Positions 63,433 to 64,000 of a stretch of 64,000 nucleotides of DNA are shown in pieces (within the stretch, counting starts at the first letter, position 1; each line of letters starts with the position of its first letter). Below the pieces are notes generated by a model. It was not told where the DNA came from. It did no database searches and saw only the letters and a program-made list of their open reading frames with translations. Source of the DNA: Sva-07 sp963710625 (GTDB lineage Bacteria > Actinomycetota > Acidimicrobiia > Acidimicrobiales > Ilumatobacteraceae). The position numbers and the translations under genes were made by a program. Location of the stretch: assembly GCA_963710625.1 (NCBI GenBank), contig CAVQBG010000013.1, positions 268,239-332,238 on the forward strand, written 5' to 3'.

Positions 63433-64000
63433 GTCGCTCCTCGAACCGCGGTGGGTCGGCTGCAACTCGCCCCAGCGTTGTGCCGCTCTTCGGCGGACGC
63501 CACGGGTGTCTCGCAGCTCTCTCGATTGACGGCGGCCCCGTCTGACCCGCACCGACCCCCGGTAACCAGCTGAGCCGGCTCCCTGCCTGGTCAGCCCCCT
63601 ATGGTCTCGAAGCAGCCACGTCGCTGTCGGAGACCTTTCCCAGGCTGCGCCTCGACTGTCGGTTCCTCCTAGGGGCGAAGGACCTCAGAGACCAGTCAGG
63701 CTGGTGACAGGAACTCGAAGACTCGCCAAGCTCGACTGGACAGGCCGACAGCGGCAACGATCGTCTTGCACGCCGCCGACCGAACTGAATCGCCGGTCGG
63801 CCGAGTCTTGGCCATCCGTACTGCCCCCGCGTTGAGATGCCGATCGCGTTGACGCGCTCTCGTGTCATGTCCTAGGTGCGGCGCCTGGTGTGAGTCGGCG
63901 CGGCGGCGGGCGGTGGCGGGAGGTGGCGGGCAACTTGCCTGAGCCGTAGCTCACCCGGACCCCTCGACCGGAAAACGCCACAACCCCAGGTCGGTGACCT
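63433..64000. other. Non-coding stretch upstream of the STAND-CHAT unit; no convincing gene
   Basis: About 570 bases with no open frame showing protein-like composition; the possible short frames are Arg/Pro/Ser-rich and lack ribosome sites. The first 100-150 bases should hold the promoter of the STAND-CHAT transcript. GGTGGCGGG occurs twice (63912-63920 and 63922-63930) in a G-rich tract. An incomplete hairpin closes the window. I see no tRNA, attachment site or transposase. Confidence 0.5.
63984..64000. terminator. Hairpin cut by the window edge (possible terminator)
   Basis: AGGTC (63988-63992) and GACCT (63996-64000) pair around a GGT loop, preceded by CCCC (63984-63987) that could pair with bases beyond the window. 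It is typical of a strong GC-rich terminator stem but cannot be completed here. Confidence 0.3.

Noticed and set aside
63599..63868. An 89-codon minus-strand frame in the gene-poor right end
   Set aside because: Arg/Ser-rich, no ribosome site, no similarity to anything I recognise.
63900..63935. G-rich repeats as a possible CRISPR or repeat array
   Set aside because: Only two copies of a 9-bp GC-rich motif with no spacers; explained by base composition.
63945..63975. GAGCCGTAGCTCACCCGG resembling a tRNA D-arm region
   Set aside because: No acceptor stem, anticodon arm or T-loop (GGTTCGAAT-type) could be assembled around it.

Overview
The window is high-GC (roughly two-thirds G+C), gene-dense actinobacterial chromosome. 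An F420-type luciferase-like oxidoreductase, wax ester synthase/diacylglycerol acyltransferase (WS/DGAT) proteins, two class-I-style bacterial cytochromes P450, a DUF222/HNH gene, a DUF2510 membrane protein and GTG/leaderless starts all point to an actinobacterium. The mix best suits a free-living member of the Acidimicrobiia (Ilumatobacter-like). That placement is inference from gene content, not from a marker-gene tree.

Layout. 0-4.3 kb: a partial histone-deacetylase-like amidohydrolase and its TetR regulator, a divergent F420-dependent oxidoreductase, and a fatty-acyl-AMP/CoA ligase with a zinc-ribbon partner. 4.4-8.6 kb: a complete osmoprotectant (betaine/choline) ABC transporter operon. 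8.8-14 kb: nagA, a serine beta-lactamase-like esterase and leuS. 14.2-19.8 kb: a broken DUF222/HNH gene, two tandem P450 genes, a small acidic protein and a WS/DGAT. 19.9-23.8 kb: an L,D-transpeptidase lipoprotein, and an alpha/beta hydrolase coupled to a WS/DGAT-like protein that has lost its active-site motif. 24-29 kb: acyl-CoA dehydrogenase, a frameshifted methyltransferase, stress and redox genes, and a CinA-C amidase. 29-33.8 kb: hypFCDE, the [NiFe]-hydrogenase cofactor maturation genes, without hydrogenase structural genes nearby. 34-35.5 kb: a GNAT acetyltransferase and a prolyl-4-hydroxylase-like dioxygenase.

35.7-43.4 kb is one secreted 2571-residue amylase-pullulanase. It has four X25-like modules, an alpha-amylase domain, three pullulanase-associated CBM41-like modules, a pullulanase domain and a repetitive bactofilin-like tail. 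43.5-46 kb carries a Rho-N domain protein whose 3' end runs into an antisense response-regulator remnant, and a membrane alpha/beta hydrolase with an in-frame DNA repeat. 46.2-52.6 kb is a tight operon of a large FAD oxidoreductase, an acetoacetate-decarboxylase-like protein and a class III cyclase/AAA ATPase sensor. 52.7-56.4 kb holds a DUF2236 oxygenase, cytidine deaminase, a methyltransferase, and a coupled SRPBCC-SDR pair.

56.4-63.4 kb looks like an accessory conflict/defence region. It contains a TIR-domain protein overlapping an NTF2-like gene, a glycerophosphodiesterase-like protein with altered active-site residues, and a two-gene unit. In that unit a membrane-anchored STAND NTPase with three Ig-like C-terminal domains is followed 3 bp later by a CHAT (caspase-like) protease. 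Both proteins start with the same short G-V-x-G-Q-V-A tag, suggesting homotypic recruitment of the protease. This is the best candidate for an undescribed system in the window. The last 570 bases hold no convincing gene.
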